Translations under genes and position numbers: made by a program
From: Bacteroidetes bacterium GWF2_38_335
GTDB taxonomy: Bacteria; Bacteroidota; Bacteroidia; Bacteroidales; GWF2-38-335
Assembly (NCBI GenBank): GCA_001769535.1
Contig: MEOH01000001.1
Coordinates: forward strand, 124,001 to 188,000
Direction of reading: 5' to 3'
DNA: 64,000 nucleotides
In this document: in pieces, positions 10,001 through 18,203 of the stretch
How the letters are laid out: every line of letters starts with the position of its first letter
How positions within the stretch are numbered: position 1 is the stretch's first letter
The notes under the pieces: generated by a model
What the model was told of the DNA's origin: nothing
The model's database searches: none
What the model saw: the letters and a program-made list of their open reading frames with translations, nothing else

Positions 10001-11795
10001 TCGTGGATGGCTAAAAAAGGTGAACGATGTCAACAATATGGGTAATGACCTGTTCGCTTTTGAATTAAATTTTGAGAACGGAAATGCCACACTGGATGCC
10101 CCAGGATTGTTCAATGGGAACATTTCTGCAATGAAATGGAGAACTACTTATACTGATTATATACAGGAATACGGTTACCAGCATGATGAGCTAAACAGGA
10201 TAAAACAAGCCAAATATAAGGGGAGTGATGTTGCCCTGGTTGATTGTTTTACTGAATCGGGAATAACCTATGACAACAATGGAAATATTTTAACACTTAA
10301 CAGAAAAGGTTTAGTTGGCGAAACAAGTCCGGGAACCCCTCAGTTTGGAAATATGGATCAATTGTCCTATTTTTATATTGGCAATAAACTCATCGGGGTT
10401 GATGACGAAGCTGATGATACAGGGCTTGATGATTTTTTGGACAACGGGAGTATTTGCAACGATGTAGAAAACGGAACCATGAACATTGAATACAGCTATG
10501 ATGCAAATGGAAATATGATAACTGATGAAAATAAAAATATCAATGTTGTATATAACATTTTGAATTTGCCTGAGATTGTTGATTTCGGAAACAATTCGAG
10601 AATTGAGTTTGACTATACTTCCTTGGGTATCAAAACAGAAAAAAGGGTTTACCAGGAAGGGGTGCTCATTCAGAAAAAGGTTTACAGTAACGGGTTTGTA
10701 TATAATGATAGCCAGTTTGAGTACATGAATACAAGCGAGGGAAGGATTGTTAAAAATGATGGTTTATTTGAATATGAATACTTTTTAAAAGACCACAGGA
10801 ACAATGTTTACGCATCCTTTAAAAAGAACAATGATGGTCTATGCCTGTTGCAGGAAAACCATTATTATTTACACGGTATGACCTTTGGGGGTTTAAATTA
10901 CATATCTAGTCAAAGTTCAAGTATTAATAAAGTCACATATCAATCGCAAGAGTTGAGTGATGACTTTGGATTGAATTGGTATCATTTTAAATGGAGGGAT
11001 CAAAATGCCCAAATTGGTCGTTTTATTAGTGTTGATCCGTTGGCTTCTAAGTTTCCATGGAATAGCACTTATGCATTTTCTGAGAACAGGATAATTGATG
11101 GAGTTGAATTTGAGGGATTAGAGACCGTTTCTATTCATGCTGATGCCAGAATTTCGCTGTTTGGCACACTTTCGGTTAGCGTTGGCGCAATGATTGGTCC
11201 TGATGGAGTTGCCTTTTTCGGCACAGGTGGAGGTGGAGGAGGACCAATAATTGGTTGGTCAGCTGGGGGAGGTATATCTTTTTTTCCTGATGCCAAAATT
11301 GAGGATTTAAAAGGATGGGGAGTTTCTTATGGGACAACATTGTTCTTTTTTGCAGGGGCAGAAAAAACAGCCAACATTGCTCCAAATACAATGGGATTTA
11401 CAATTTCTGGGGGATGGGGTACGTCTATTGGTTGTTTTATTGAAGCAACTTATACGATTACCTCACATTATTCTTGGGAGGAAATTGGACAATTGATTTA
11501 TGATAATCTTCCACAGAACCTTCAAAAAGTGACTGACCAAAAAGAAATGGAAAATATGGTGAAGAATTATTATAAAGAACTTGCTATTAAACCAATAAAT
11601 AAAGAAATTGAAAAAACTCAAATGGCATTAGATTGGATAGAAACTCTTGAACAATACTATTTAAAAATGAATTCAGAAGGGAATTTATCAAGTTCCATGA
11701 AAAAAGATTTAGAGGAATTATTGGAAAGCAAGAAAAAATATGAAGACGAGATTGAAAAATATCAAAATGCAATTAAGAAAATAAAAGAATTATAG
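4029..11795 (+). CDS. giant Rhs/YD-repeat surface protein with lectin-like modules and a variable C-terminal tip
   Basis: A 2,588-residue exported protein with a Sec signal peptide (residues 1-20). Residues 22-1420 alternate about six copies of a 150-residue module (W-x-NCG, AFGLS, VIENG, I-YY-N/R) with shorter SprB/PKD-like repeats such as GGEAPFTYNW and GGYPPYSYLW. A DUF6443-like start of the Rhs region follows near residue 1456 (ETITYFDGIGRKTQ). YD repeats run through residues 1480-2300, and the Rhs-associated core lies at about 2313-2366 (WRDQNAQIGRFISVDPLA, ending ENRIIDGVEFEGLE). The last 222 residues are unrelated: glycine-rich hydrophobic, then a charged coiled coil. Rhs proteins form a shell around a C-terminal toxin; that this tip is toxic is inference. 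No T9SS tail is seen. A small membrane-protein gene follows one base later. Confidence 0.85.
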   Translation: MKKLGIQLLIMFAAININAADYHIKWTQVTGATYDLPTYTITKNVNNSWNNCGAISSNYLKANTDGKVEFVVNNLTEKKAFGLSQYNTSPGLASLDYALYVNEGKLFVIENGAILGRYGNVSLNDALYIERVGSTIYYRQNKTTLRQVSTDPANILYADITIFAQGSSFNSGITASFAVDMSVTYDLVHVNCVTNTRGSISANITGGEAPFTYNWTTGGTSSQITDLKIGKFGVVINDYLGQLFKADFEVYNTTFWNNPTGANFSNDYFTKNTTDGWDNCGGVSYNGLNSGENGYITLKIDNNIGNKAIGLSNYSSQTGYLDINYCFFINGPKLDIVESGIVQGTFGTLADGDIVSIELNSGTIFYYLNGKEIRKVVESSSKKLFAKFSVYNQGETLEPVYSSFCFPEIELQSSNVHGQAYCSENVTLIPIGGYPPYSYLWPDGNTSQVRQDVSVGKYDITVSDNYSHSNHNMVAVNTMIQWTDLVGTTLNGEKLVKTGTYGWGTGGAASLNKLYTGENGFLTYTINHLGDVYCLGLSSVNTDANYTSINYGFMVDGSGKILIFENGEMKIPVSIAKAGDVLKIEKSGLDIKYFYNGANILTTNLKNNTSLIVDVALLKTNAYLDPVYVSFCPKPEIITDYTVSFDEDCNLGNVDLEVTGGVAPFTYLWSTGETTQDYSNKKGIYYVTVTDFAGTHKTVTVNLIPDIIWTDLVGIELQGDKLVKSAIKNWGNGGAASENMLFADQNGYIVYTVNEIGPKSFGLSPINRDAGYMSIEYSFYISNNGYEIIERGTLIGNYGKYAPEDQLKIEKNGRSINYWLNNKLIRATVINDPVNYIADVALFETGSYFEELYVSFCPVQPLQALYKTTPVTENSIGKVSLEISGGVAPYYIVWGEGSLPTLDDITIMMDTIPELDSLDIDEDEYYKELLSSVYQNTSNCYSSPGIYPCKVYDSNNEIIEFSIPVGRPLQFVNFAGIEVVGNQINKTGQSGWGTSFATSNNVVNPQKEFTLAFSVKNTNTIFAAGLRNNSLSQSRSYTDISDGIYINNGMLNIIEQGQIVSQSNSFNPGDIIKMISAAAGYNYYINTALVYSGITKPAGICALDYVINSVEENENNLPYGPTEAIAIYELYPLCPTIEAVEITNEEGCEALNTGGISVDINSNGYSITSIKWYNGETEVGTGPGLVNVTAGKYTLKITFVNDLGNSVTISRNYFVSRKLLFQYPIRNHFYSEEIEDYSDIATSGLIRASDVYGDNELHPEFNNPGGGTVTTKLEEAQSGWVEFDIINDWSPYKNDLFYFGLSESNEIVDNSFKYGIRLLRIDTYPYRLLKISRIINNFIIDESIGIVQESSVISIKIERDNFNRIVFYLNNQTITEFTINDASDIELVGKCLINSVKSIVENTRGNFSCNIQNELLCSELLPDVDNSKNYIKTKTPEFPVPDISEMKWDDVDRFDETITYFDGIGRKTQANAVKANSEKNDVVQLFEYDPIGRQSVEYLPYSSCTRGYFDNNALINQQSFYSAPPVNVASTNIAYSQNVYDNSPLNRIVEQGAPGEVWQLSAGHTKKVEYLTNNTNEVRKWIVNNSNGNCEYSGFYDKKELFVTKTIDENGVPKKEYKNKLGQVVLLNSYIEKPIEEAPETDYSEPKSLTTYWSPVSTYFIYDDFGLLRYVISPQGIEEMAQTDNWTSTTSPTFIDKWIFVKKYDKKQRMIENKIPGKEVEYYIYDPADRIIAMQDGNLRAENKWKFFKYDAFNRSVMSGITSYYIGFSRADMQLYVDNFIGTGLLFSLNEKRSQGTGSLMGYANSTFPNANNPGSEIMEVYYYDDYDFVNIENGFSNDFLLVSAEGYDEECYNMVNGNPTGSKIKVIGETDWINNVKYFDKNNREILLISSNQTGSADKVYKKYDFAGKLVASKTIHQNPVAGNIVINERNGYDHSGNLIQTFNKINDQPEIISTAFEYNAIGQLSDKRLYSENVAEPVYAQNIDFEYNVRGWLKKVNDVNNMGNDLFAFELNFENGNATLDAPGLFNGNISAMKWRTTYTDYIQEYGYQHDELNRIKQAKYKGSDVALVDCFTESGITYDNNGNILTLNRKGLVGETSPGTPQFGNMDQLSYFYIGNKLIGVDDEADDTGLDDFLDNGSICNDVENGTMNIEYSYDANGNMITDENKNINVVYNILNLPEIVDFGNNSRIEFDYTSLGIKTEKRVYQEGVLIQKKVYSNGFVYNDSQFEYMNTSEGRIVKNDGLFEYEYFLKDHRNNVYASFKKNNDGLCLLQENHYYLHGMTFGGLNYISSQSSSINKVTYQSQELSDDFGLNWYHFKWRDQNAQIGRFISVDPLASKFPWNSTYAFSENRIIDGVEFEGLETVSIHADARISLFGTLSVSVGAMIGPDGVAFFGTGGGGGGPIIGWSAGGGISFFPDAKIEDLKGWGVSYGTTLFFFAGAEKTANIAPNTMGFTISGGWGTSIGCFIEATYTITSHYSWEEIGQLIYDNLPQNLQKVTDQKEMENMVKNYYKELAIKPINKEIEKTQMALDWIETLEQYYLKMNSEGNLSSSMKKDLEELLESKKKYEDEIEKYQNAIKKIKEL
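4093..8280 (+). repeat. six lectin-like modules alternating with SprB-like repeats
   Basis: In-frame repeats inside the Rhs gene begin at about 4093, 4783, 5461, 6145, 6935 and 7680, a spacing of roughly 680-790 bases. Modules 1-4 share W(T/N)...G, a GW or SW followed by (N)CGG/GTGG, GLS, a long Y-x-F/L strand, ENG or ERG, and a closing SFC or SFA. Modules 5 and 6 are more diverged. They look like a concanavalin-type sandwich or another carbohydrate-binding fold, which is inference. Confidence 0.6.
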
Positions 11796-11796
11796 A

Positions 11797-12081
11797 ATGA
11801 TTATAATATATTATATTTTAATGTGTTTGATTTTGGTTCTATCTATTTTTATTGATTCAGAACTTAGAAAAGAGCGAAAAAAAATTTGTAAAAAATACTC
11901 AATTAAACAATCTGATTTATCAAAGGCGTATAAAAAAACAAATAATATAGATTTAGTAAATGATTTTAGGTTGTATAAAAAGAAGGGCTTTCATTTGATA
12001 ATTATATGGTTTATATCTATTGTTACTGTTTTTGTTATATTATTGATTATCAATTTTTACGAACATTACTTAAATAGGTGA
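11797..12081 (+). CDS. small two-helix membrane protein, candidate immunity protein
   Basis: A 94-residue protein starting one base after the Rhs gene stop. Residues 1-20 (IIIYYILMCLILVLSIFI) and about 68-88 (LIIIWFISIVTVFVILLIIN) are strong transmembrane segments, with a 45-residue very basic stretch between them (KERKKICKKYSIKQ). The tight coupling to the variable tip of an Rhs protein is where cognate immunity genes normally sit, and inner-membrane immunity proteins are known for membrane-acting effectors. No homology is recognised, so the immunity role is a positional inference. The AT-rich codon use resembles that of the adjacent Rhs tip. Confidence 0.7.
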   Translation: MIIIYYILMCLILVLSIFIDSELRKERKKICKKYSIKQSDLSKAYKKTNNIDLVNDFRLYKKKGFHLIIIWFISIVTVFVILLIINFYEHYLNR

Positions 12082-12108
12082 TTATTATTATATAATAATA
12101 AAAAATAT

Positions 12109-13110
12109 ATGAAAAATCAACTAAAAAATATTTTTATTTCATGTTTTTTTATTTTTTGTTTATTGCATGGGATTATTTCTAATTCCCAACCCATATTAAC
12201 CTCAGAAGACATCACTCCCTTGCCAGGTGAGACCTTTACAATGAACTTTATGGAATACACTTGGATCGATGCAGAAAACAGCGGGGGTGAAAATAAGATA
12301 TGGGATTTTTCTGATTTGGGAATTTCCAGCAGTTATGAAATGACATGCCTGGAAGTTACCGGTTCACCATTTGAAGATTATTTTGGAAGCTCAAGTTATT
12401 GTATATTAATTGATTTTTCATCTCCTCGATATCTATATTATTCTATTGAGAATAATTTTTTAAATGAGGAAGGCTATGGAAGTATTAATGTTGTTGAAAC
12501 CTCAGAAGATCCTATTTCATGGGTTCATTATCCGATTACTTATTCAGATATTTTTATTGATACAATAAAGACTTCATATTACACAACTGCAGGAGATACT
12601 TTTAGAACAGATGAAGGTATATGTCATTGTAAAGCAGATGGTTACGGCACACTTATATTATTTGATGCAACTTATGAGGATGTTATTAGAATTCGGTGCA
12701 TTGATACATTTAGAGTAATTGATTTGGAAGACACATTAGATATTATTGGCAATAGATTCTATTGGTACAAGGAAAACTTTCACCATTATATCTTTTTATT
12801 GGGAGGAAATACCTCTTATAGTGCTACTTATGTTATTCCAACACCTAATATTAACTTAGAAATTGAAAATAAAACAGACCCTTCTGTTTACCCAAATCCA
12901 ATTGTTGAAGACATAAATATCGTTATCCCTTTTCACTTTGAAGAAGCAGTAATTGAAATAATGGATATAAATGGGAACAAGGTGTTTAATGATAAAATAT
13001 CGAGTTCAAGGTACAAAGCAGATATTGGGTTTTTATCGCCGGGATTTTATTACGCCAGGATTTTTGTGAATAGTGAAGTTTATAATTATAAAATAATAAA
13101 AATAGAATGA
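12109..13110 (+). CDS. T9SS type A sorting domain protein, first of a tandem pair
   Basis: A 333-residue secreted protein with a Sec signal peptide ending near residue 26 (IISNSQP). The body contains WDFSDL and repeated aromatic beta strands, and the last 75 residues form a type IX secretion sorting tail (VYPNPIVEDINI, VIEIMDINGNKVF, PGFYYARIFV). The product should cross the outer membrane through T9SS and be attached to the surface or released. It overlaps the next gene by four bases (ATGA), and the two proteins are clearly paralogous over their full length. They lie between the Rhs unit and a second Rhs-like gene on the same strand. The central domain has no recognised function. Confidence 0.85.
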   Translation: MKNQLKNIFISCFFIFCLLHGIISNSQPILTSEDITPLPGETFTMNFMEYTWIDAENSGGENKIWDFSDLGISSSYEMTCLEVTGSPFEDYFGSSSYCILIDFSSPRYLYYSIENNFLNEEGYGSINVVETSEDPISWVHYPITYSDIFIDTIKTSYYTTAGDTFRTDEGICHCKADGYGTLILFDATYEDVIRIRCIDTFRVIDLEDTLDIIGNRFYWYKENFHHYIFLLGGNTSYSATYVIPTPNINLEIENKTDPSVYPNPIVEDINIVIPFHFEEAVIEIMDINGNKVFNDKISSSRYKADIGFLSPGFYYARIFVNSEVYNYKIIKIE

Positions 13111-14105
13111 AGAAGGTAATTACAAATAGTATAAAAGCATGTTGCCTTTTGTTTTGCCTGATACAAGGGCAAATAGTAAATTCCCAACCAGTATTAACCC
13201 CTGAAGACATTACTCCCTTGCCGGGCGAGACCTTTATGATGAATTATATGGAATATACATGGATTGATGCAGAAAACAGCGGAGGAGAAAATGTAGTATG
13301 GGATTTTACTGATTTGGAGGTAACTAACAGTTATGAAATGATATGTATAGAGGTAATGGGCACACCTTATGAAAGTTATTTTGAAAACGCAGAATATTGT
13401 TTATTAACAAATTATTCTTCACCAAGTTATAACTATTTCTCGATTGAAAATAATTTTCTTAATGAGGAAGGATATGGCAGTTTAGATGCTGTTGAAACTT
13501 CTTATGATCCTATTTCATGGGCTCATTTTCCGATTACCTATTTAGATTCATATATTGATACAATAAGCACTGTTTATTTTACTTTTTCAGGTAATACTTT
13601 CAGAACCGATAACGGTATTTGCCATTGCTCTGTTGATGGTTATGGCACATTGTTGTTGCCAGATGTTGTTTATGAAGATGTGGTAAGGATACGTTGTATT
13701 GATACGATAACAATAATTATTGGTAGTGATACTGTTGAATTAAAAAGCAATAAAATTTTGTGGTACATGCAAGGTTTTCATCATTATATACTTTTGTTAG
13801 GGGGCAATACCTCTTACTCAGCATATTATTTTTCTTCAACGTCAAATGATGCTTCTAATAATATAACCAGCAATATTTCTGTTGTTTACCCAAACCCTTT
13901 CAGAGATTACATGAATATTGATATCCCTTTTTTCTTTAAAGAGGCAGTAATTGAGATAATGGATGTAAACGGGAATAAGGTATTTAATGATATAATAGTG
14001 AGTCCAAAGTATAAGACGAACCTTGAGTTTTTGCCTCCCGGCTTTTATTATGCAAAGATTATAGTGAATAGTGAAATATATGAATATAAATTAGTTAAAA
14101 TATAA
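13107..14105 (+). CDS. T9SS type A sorting domain protein, second of a tandem pair
   Basis: A 332-residue paralogue of the upstream protein, with the same order of segments: signal peptide, ITPLPGETF near the mature N-terminus, EYTWIDAENSGGEN, GICHC, the GGNTSYSA strand, and a sorting tail (VYPNPFRDYMNI, VIEIMDVNGNKVF, PPGFYYAKIIV). The copies differ mainly in the middle third and in the linker before the sorting tail. The start overlaps the preceding stop and its own stop overlaps the next start by one base (TAATG), so three genes are translationally coupled. Duplication within an operon suggests two related surface partners or binding variants for the flanking Rhs-type proteins, which is inference. 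Confidence 0.85.
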   Translation: MKKVITNSIKACCLLFCLIQGQIVNSQPVLTPEDITPLPGETFMMNYMEYTWIDAENSGGENVVWDFTDLEVTNSYEMICIEVMGTPYESYFENAEYCLLTNYSSPSYNYFSIENNFLNEEGYGSLDAVETSYDPISWAHFPITYLDSYIDTISTVYFTFSGNTFRTDNGICHCSVDGYGTLLLPDVVYEDVVRIRCIDTITIIIGSDTVELKSNKILWYMQGFHHYILLLGGNTSYSAYYFSSTSNDASNNITSNISVVYPNPFRDYMNIDIPFFFKEAVIEIMDVNGNKVFNDIIVSPKYKTNLEFLPPGFYYAKIIVNSEIYEYKLVKI

Positions 14106-17100
14106 TGAAAACAGTTTTGAACTTAAAATCAATATTAATAATATTTGCGTTTTTAACGAATAATATTAATAACTCAAATGCTCAGGATTATTTGCATGTA
14201 AAGGATTTCGTTAATATAGACAGGATTACCCCTCCATCACCTACCGCTTCATCACTTGGGGAGTATGCCGAAGTCCCTGTAAGTTTATTCACAGGAAAAC
14301 CATCAATAAACATTCCTCTTTTTAATGTACAGGTAAACGACTTTTCAATGCCTGTTGAATTGAATTATGCATCAGGAGGAATAAAGGTTGAAGATCAGGC
14401 ATCCTGGGTTGGATTAGGATGGTCATTAAATGCTGGTGGGGTAATTACCCGTACTGTTTGTGGGCTGCCAGACGAAACAACCCTTGGATATTTTCGAATA
14501 GCAAATGATTATGATGACATTATCTTTTATGGATTTAGTGATTTCAGCCCTGTTTCAAATTTGGATGAAGATGCAATGGAGTATTATAATAAACTGCATT
14601 TGATGTCACTTGGGCTAATGGATGGGCAACCAGATATTTTTTATTATAATTTCAATGGTTATTCAGGGAAGATTATCTTTGATGAGTACAGAAAAGTAAA
14701 TTTTATTTCCGGAGGTAATTTAAAGGTTAATTACTTAACGGAAGCAGACGGTTTTACTATTTGTACGTTTATTTTCACAACACCTGATGGGGTTCAATAT
14801 AAATTTGATGCAAAGGAAATAACAAAACCTATTACCAAATCAGGAAAATTTACCGAATATGATTATATTACCTCTAACCCAAATGGCCCTTGGGATTTTT
14901 CAGATAATGATTTTAATCAAAGTGATTTTGTTTCCAGTTGGTTTTTAACAAAAATTACTTTTCCAAATTCATATGAGTCAATTGATTTTATTTATGAAGA
15001 TGAAAACATATTTTTACCTGTCACAACAAGTTCAATGTTTTACAATTCGGATGAATTTCCTGAAATGGAAATGATAAGCAGGACACAAGAATGGCATAGG
15101 ATTTTTGGAAAAAGATTATCAGAAATTGTTTGGCCAGGGGGAAAATTGGAGTTTATTGAAAGTAATGAGTTTAGAAATGATGTTAATGATCTGCCTGCAA
15201 ATTTGGAAAAAGGACATTTTTTAAAAGAAATAAAAGTACTAGACAAACCGGTCAGTGGGAATGTGGTTAAATCTTTTAATTTTAACCATTCATACTTTCA
15301 ACCATTGGTATCTTCATATGATATTGATATGTTTTCAGACCACCCCAGTTTTTTTAAAAGATTAAAACTAGAATCTGTTTATGAAACTGATAAAAATGGT
15401 AAGAAAATGCCACCTTATAGGTTTGAATATAATGGGGTGGAACTTCCAGAAAAAGTATCGAGCGAAGTAGATTACTGGGGATATTATAACGGCAATGGGG
15501 CAAAAATTAGTAAACCAAATGTTTATTGCAATCCAGTTGATCCGGATATTAGTTTGTTTGATGGTATTTATTCAATTTATAATACTGGGGATGCTGATGA
15601 AATTAATATTATTGATGGGAGTAATAGGGAACCAAATGGGGCATTTAATAAAGCTGGTGTACTTGAAAAAATAATATATCCCACTGGAGGTTTTCAGTCT
15701 TTTGAATATGAGACCCATGAGTTTTTGATTAATAATGAAATTAAAAAAGGAGGGGGATTAAGAATAAAACGTATTGTTATGCACGATGGTGTTGATGTTT
15801 CAAATGATATGATAACAAATTTCACTTATAGTACTAATGATGATTTGTGCTCTGGAAAAATCACTAAAATTCCGCAGTTCTGTAAATGGAACTACGATGC
15901 TTATAATAAATTGATTCTTGGCCATCCAGAACTATCTTCGTATGAAGTTAGTAGAATTACGACAACAAGATATTCACAGGGTTTAGGTGGACTTGGAGGC
16001 ACAAAAGGCAGTTTTATTGGTTATACCCAGGTTACAGTTTCAAAAAATGGCAATGGAAAAACAGTTTATAATTATGATTTTCCAGCATCTTATGAAGATA
16101 ATGAGGATTTAATAAATCAAGATAATGTATACTTATATCAAAAACCAGTGCTTCAAAAACCAGCTATTTACAACGATCTTTGGATGATTTATTCAGCTGG
16201 AGGTTTTTCTCCTTTAATTTATATTAAGGACAACTTCCCTTTCCCCTCTAACCCTGATATTGATTGGGGCCGTGGAAATATTATCGAAGAAAAGACCTTC
16301 GATGAAGGAGGAATATTACTGAAGAAAACAGAGTATATTTACAATTACCCAGAATGCCTCAGGTTTTTACCTGAAATCAAAGCGAATTTATTTACAGTAG
16401 AAAGAGGTTTTTTAAGTTCAGGCTTTTTGGATAAGGACGAAAATGGTGAAACTATATACTTTGGATTTATTAACTGCGATTTGTTCATGACTGACATTAG
16501 ATGGAGTGTATCAAGAAATGTTTCGGGAGGGGTAAAAACTCTAAAACAAAAAATTGAAACAATTGATAATGTTACAACAATTAAAAATTATTTCTATGAA
16601 TCTTTTCCTGAGGGTGCATTTTATGCAAATCAGCAAAATAGTTCTCACATGTTTCTAAAATCTGAAACTACTCAATTAAATCCTACAGATGAAATAAAAA
16701 TTCAGTATAATAGGCCTTTGGATATCGGTCCAGAGGTAATTTCTTTAATTAACAAACATATTTTAAATCCCGTTCTTGAAAAAATAACCAGTCGCAATGG
16801 ATTGATTACAAGTTCAACAATGGTTGAATATGGAACTTTTGGCGAGTTTAATGATTTAATACAACCTTATAAAATTTATAGTATTGAGACTGATCACCCA
16901 TTGACCTCCAGTGAATTTGAAAATGGCTTTTATACTTCAAACATTAATTATTCTAAAAAAGCCCAGATAAATTATAATTCAAAAGGGAATATATCAGAAA
17001 TACAAGAAATTGGCCAAGCCCCGGTATCATTATTATGGTCATATAACCAACAATATCCCGTTGCCAGATCAACAAATGTTTTGACAAGCAATGATGAAGA

Positions 17101-18073
17101 AAAGGCATGGAGTTACCTTGGTTTTGAAAACAATAAAACAGATAACAACAACCCTGATAATGATTTTTGGCCTTTACTTGGTAAAACTATTGTTAATGAT
17201 GGATATACAGGGAAATACTGTTTAAAAAACCTCACTGGCGAAATTTGGGGACCTGTCCGTACTTTAAAACCTGAAACAGAATATCAAAATGAAAAGTTCA
17301 TCTTTTCGGCTTGGGTAAAAACTACAGCTTCATGTGATGGCAGATTATTTATTGAAATAAAAAATTCGCTGGGTGAGAATTTGACAGAAAACGCTGCAGA
17401 CTGGACATTTTCTTCAGAAATGTTTGGAAATACGAACAGTGTTTGGAAATATTTCGAAGTACCGTTTGACCTAAAGCAGGTCAGAACAATAACAGGGGCG
17501 GCAGCAAACGAGCAATTTACCATTAATTGCAAATTATGGTCCCCAACCGGGAAAGAGTATAAAATTGATGATATTAAAATTAGGCCGGAAAATTCACAAA
17601 TGGTGACATATTGTTATGACCCTCTTGTTGGCATTTCTTCAATAGTGAACGAGAAGGAAGTGGCATCGTTTTATGATTATAATGAGTATAATAAACTTAC
17701 AAATATCAGAAATTTTGATAAAAACGTCATTTCAAATTTTGATTATAATTTTGCAAGTAGTGCAATTCCAGAAGAAAATGCACTTGAAATTACAGATTTG
17801 TATTTTTACTCATTGACAAGCCAGGCGATTGTTGAATTTGCTGGAGGTCAGGCACCTTATACTGCAAAAGCTTGTCTTTTTGATATGAGTGGCAATGAGA
17901 TTTACTGTATACCCGAAACTACTATTGTACCTCCTCTTTTGCATTTGCAATGGAATGTATCACTACTTGGTGAAGAGTATTATACTCCCGGAGAGGAATA
18001 TGTTGTTGTTTTTACGATAACTGATGCAAATGGAGATGAGGTTTCTGGAAATGTGATTTATCATATTCCCTAA
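14105..18073 (+). CDS. SpvB/Rhs-like large secreted protein
   Basis: A 1,322-residue protein with a signal peptide (residues 1-26, SNAQ). Residues 45-130 carry the start typical of Bacteroidota SpvB/Rhs-type proteins: EVPVSLFTGKPSINIPLF, LNYASGGIKVEDQASWVGLG and WSLNAGGVITR. Long beta-rich YD-like segments follow (FEYNGVELP, VFNYDF-type strands), then a jelly-roll-like carbohydrate-binding region near 1020-1165 (GYTGKYCLKNLTGE to KIDDIKIRP). A few YD motifs (VASFYDYNEYNKLTNIRNFD) and an Ig-like end follow. There is no Rhs-associated core and no T9SS tail. In Tc toxins, SpvB-type and Rhs-type halves jointly build the toxin cocoon; this and the upstream Rhs protein might be separate halves, but that is speculative. 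The gene is the last of the block. Confidence 0.8.
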   Translation: MKTVLNLKSILIIFAFLTNNINNSNAQDYLHVKDFVNIDRITPPSPTASSLGEYAEVPVSLFTGKPSINIPLFNVQVNDFSMPVELNYASGGIKVEDQASWVGLGWSLNAGGVITRTVCGLPDETTLGYFRIANDYDDIIFYGFSDFSPVSNLDEDAMEYYNKLHLMSLGLMDGQPDIFYYNFNGYSGKIIFDEYRKVNFISGGNLKVNYLTEADGFTICTFIFTTPDGVQYKFDAKEITKPITKSGKFTEYDYITSNPNGPWDFSDNDFNQSDFVSSWFLTKITFPNSYESIDFIYEDENIFLPVTTSSMFYNSDEFPEMEMISRTQEWHRIFGKRLSEIVWPGGKLEFIESNEFRNDVNDLPANLEKGHFLKEIKVLDKPVSGNVVKSFNFNHSYFQPLVSSYDIDMFSDHPSFFKRLKLESVYETDKNGKKMPPYRFEYNGVELPEKVSSEVDYWGYYNGNGAKISKPNVYCNPVDPDISLFDGIYSIYNTGDADEINIIDGSNREPNGAFNKAGVLEKIIYPTGGFQSFEYETHEFLINNEIKKGGGLRIKRIVMHDGVDVSNDMITNFTYSTNDDLCSGKITKIPQFCKWNYDAYNKLILGHPELSSYEVSRITTTRYSQGLGGLGGTKGSFIGYTQVTVSKNGNGKTVYNYDFPASYEDNEDLINQDNVYLYQKPVLQKPAIYNDLWMIYSAGGFSPLIYIKDNFPFPSNPDIDWGRGNIIEEKTFDEGGILLKKTEYIYNYPECLRFLPEIKANLFTVERGFLSSGFLDKDENGETIYFGFINCDLFMTDIRWSVSRNVSGGVKTLKQKIETIDNVTTIKNYFYESFPEGAFYANQQNSSHMFLKSETTQLNPTDEIKIQYNRPLDIGPEVISLINKHILNPVLEKITSRNGLITSSTMVEYGTFGEFNDLIQPYKIYSIETDHPLTSSEFENGFYTSNINYSKKAQINYNSKGNISEIQEIGQAPVSLLWSYNQQYPVARSTNVLTSNDEEKAWSYLGFENNKTDNNNPDNDFWPLLGKTIVNDGYTGKYCLKNLTGEIWGPVRTLKPETEYQNEKFIFSAWVKTTASCDGRLFIEIKNSLGENLTENAADWTFSSEMFGNTNSVWKYFEVPFDLKQVRTITGAAANEQFTINCKLWSPTGKEYKIDDIKIRPENSQMVTYCYDPLVGISSIVNEKEVASFYDYNEYNKLTNIRNFDKNVISNFDYNFASSAIPEENALEITDLYFYSLTSQAIVEFAGGQAPYTAKACLFDMSGNEIYCIPETTIVPPLLHLQWNVSLLGEEYYTPGEEYVVVFTITDANGDEVSGNVIYHIP

Positions 18074-18203
18074 ATAAAATAATATTTTACCAGTTGGAAT
18101 CATTTATAAAAGTATTTTGGCAGGTCAGTAATTCAGGTTTTTCATCAATTTTTCTGATTTGAATTGAACAGTTTCAATTCCAGAGGGATTTTCCCTGCTG
18201 TGC

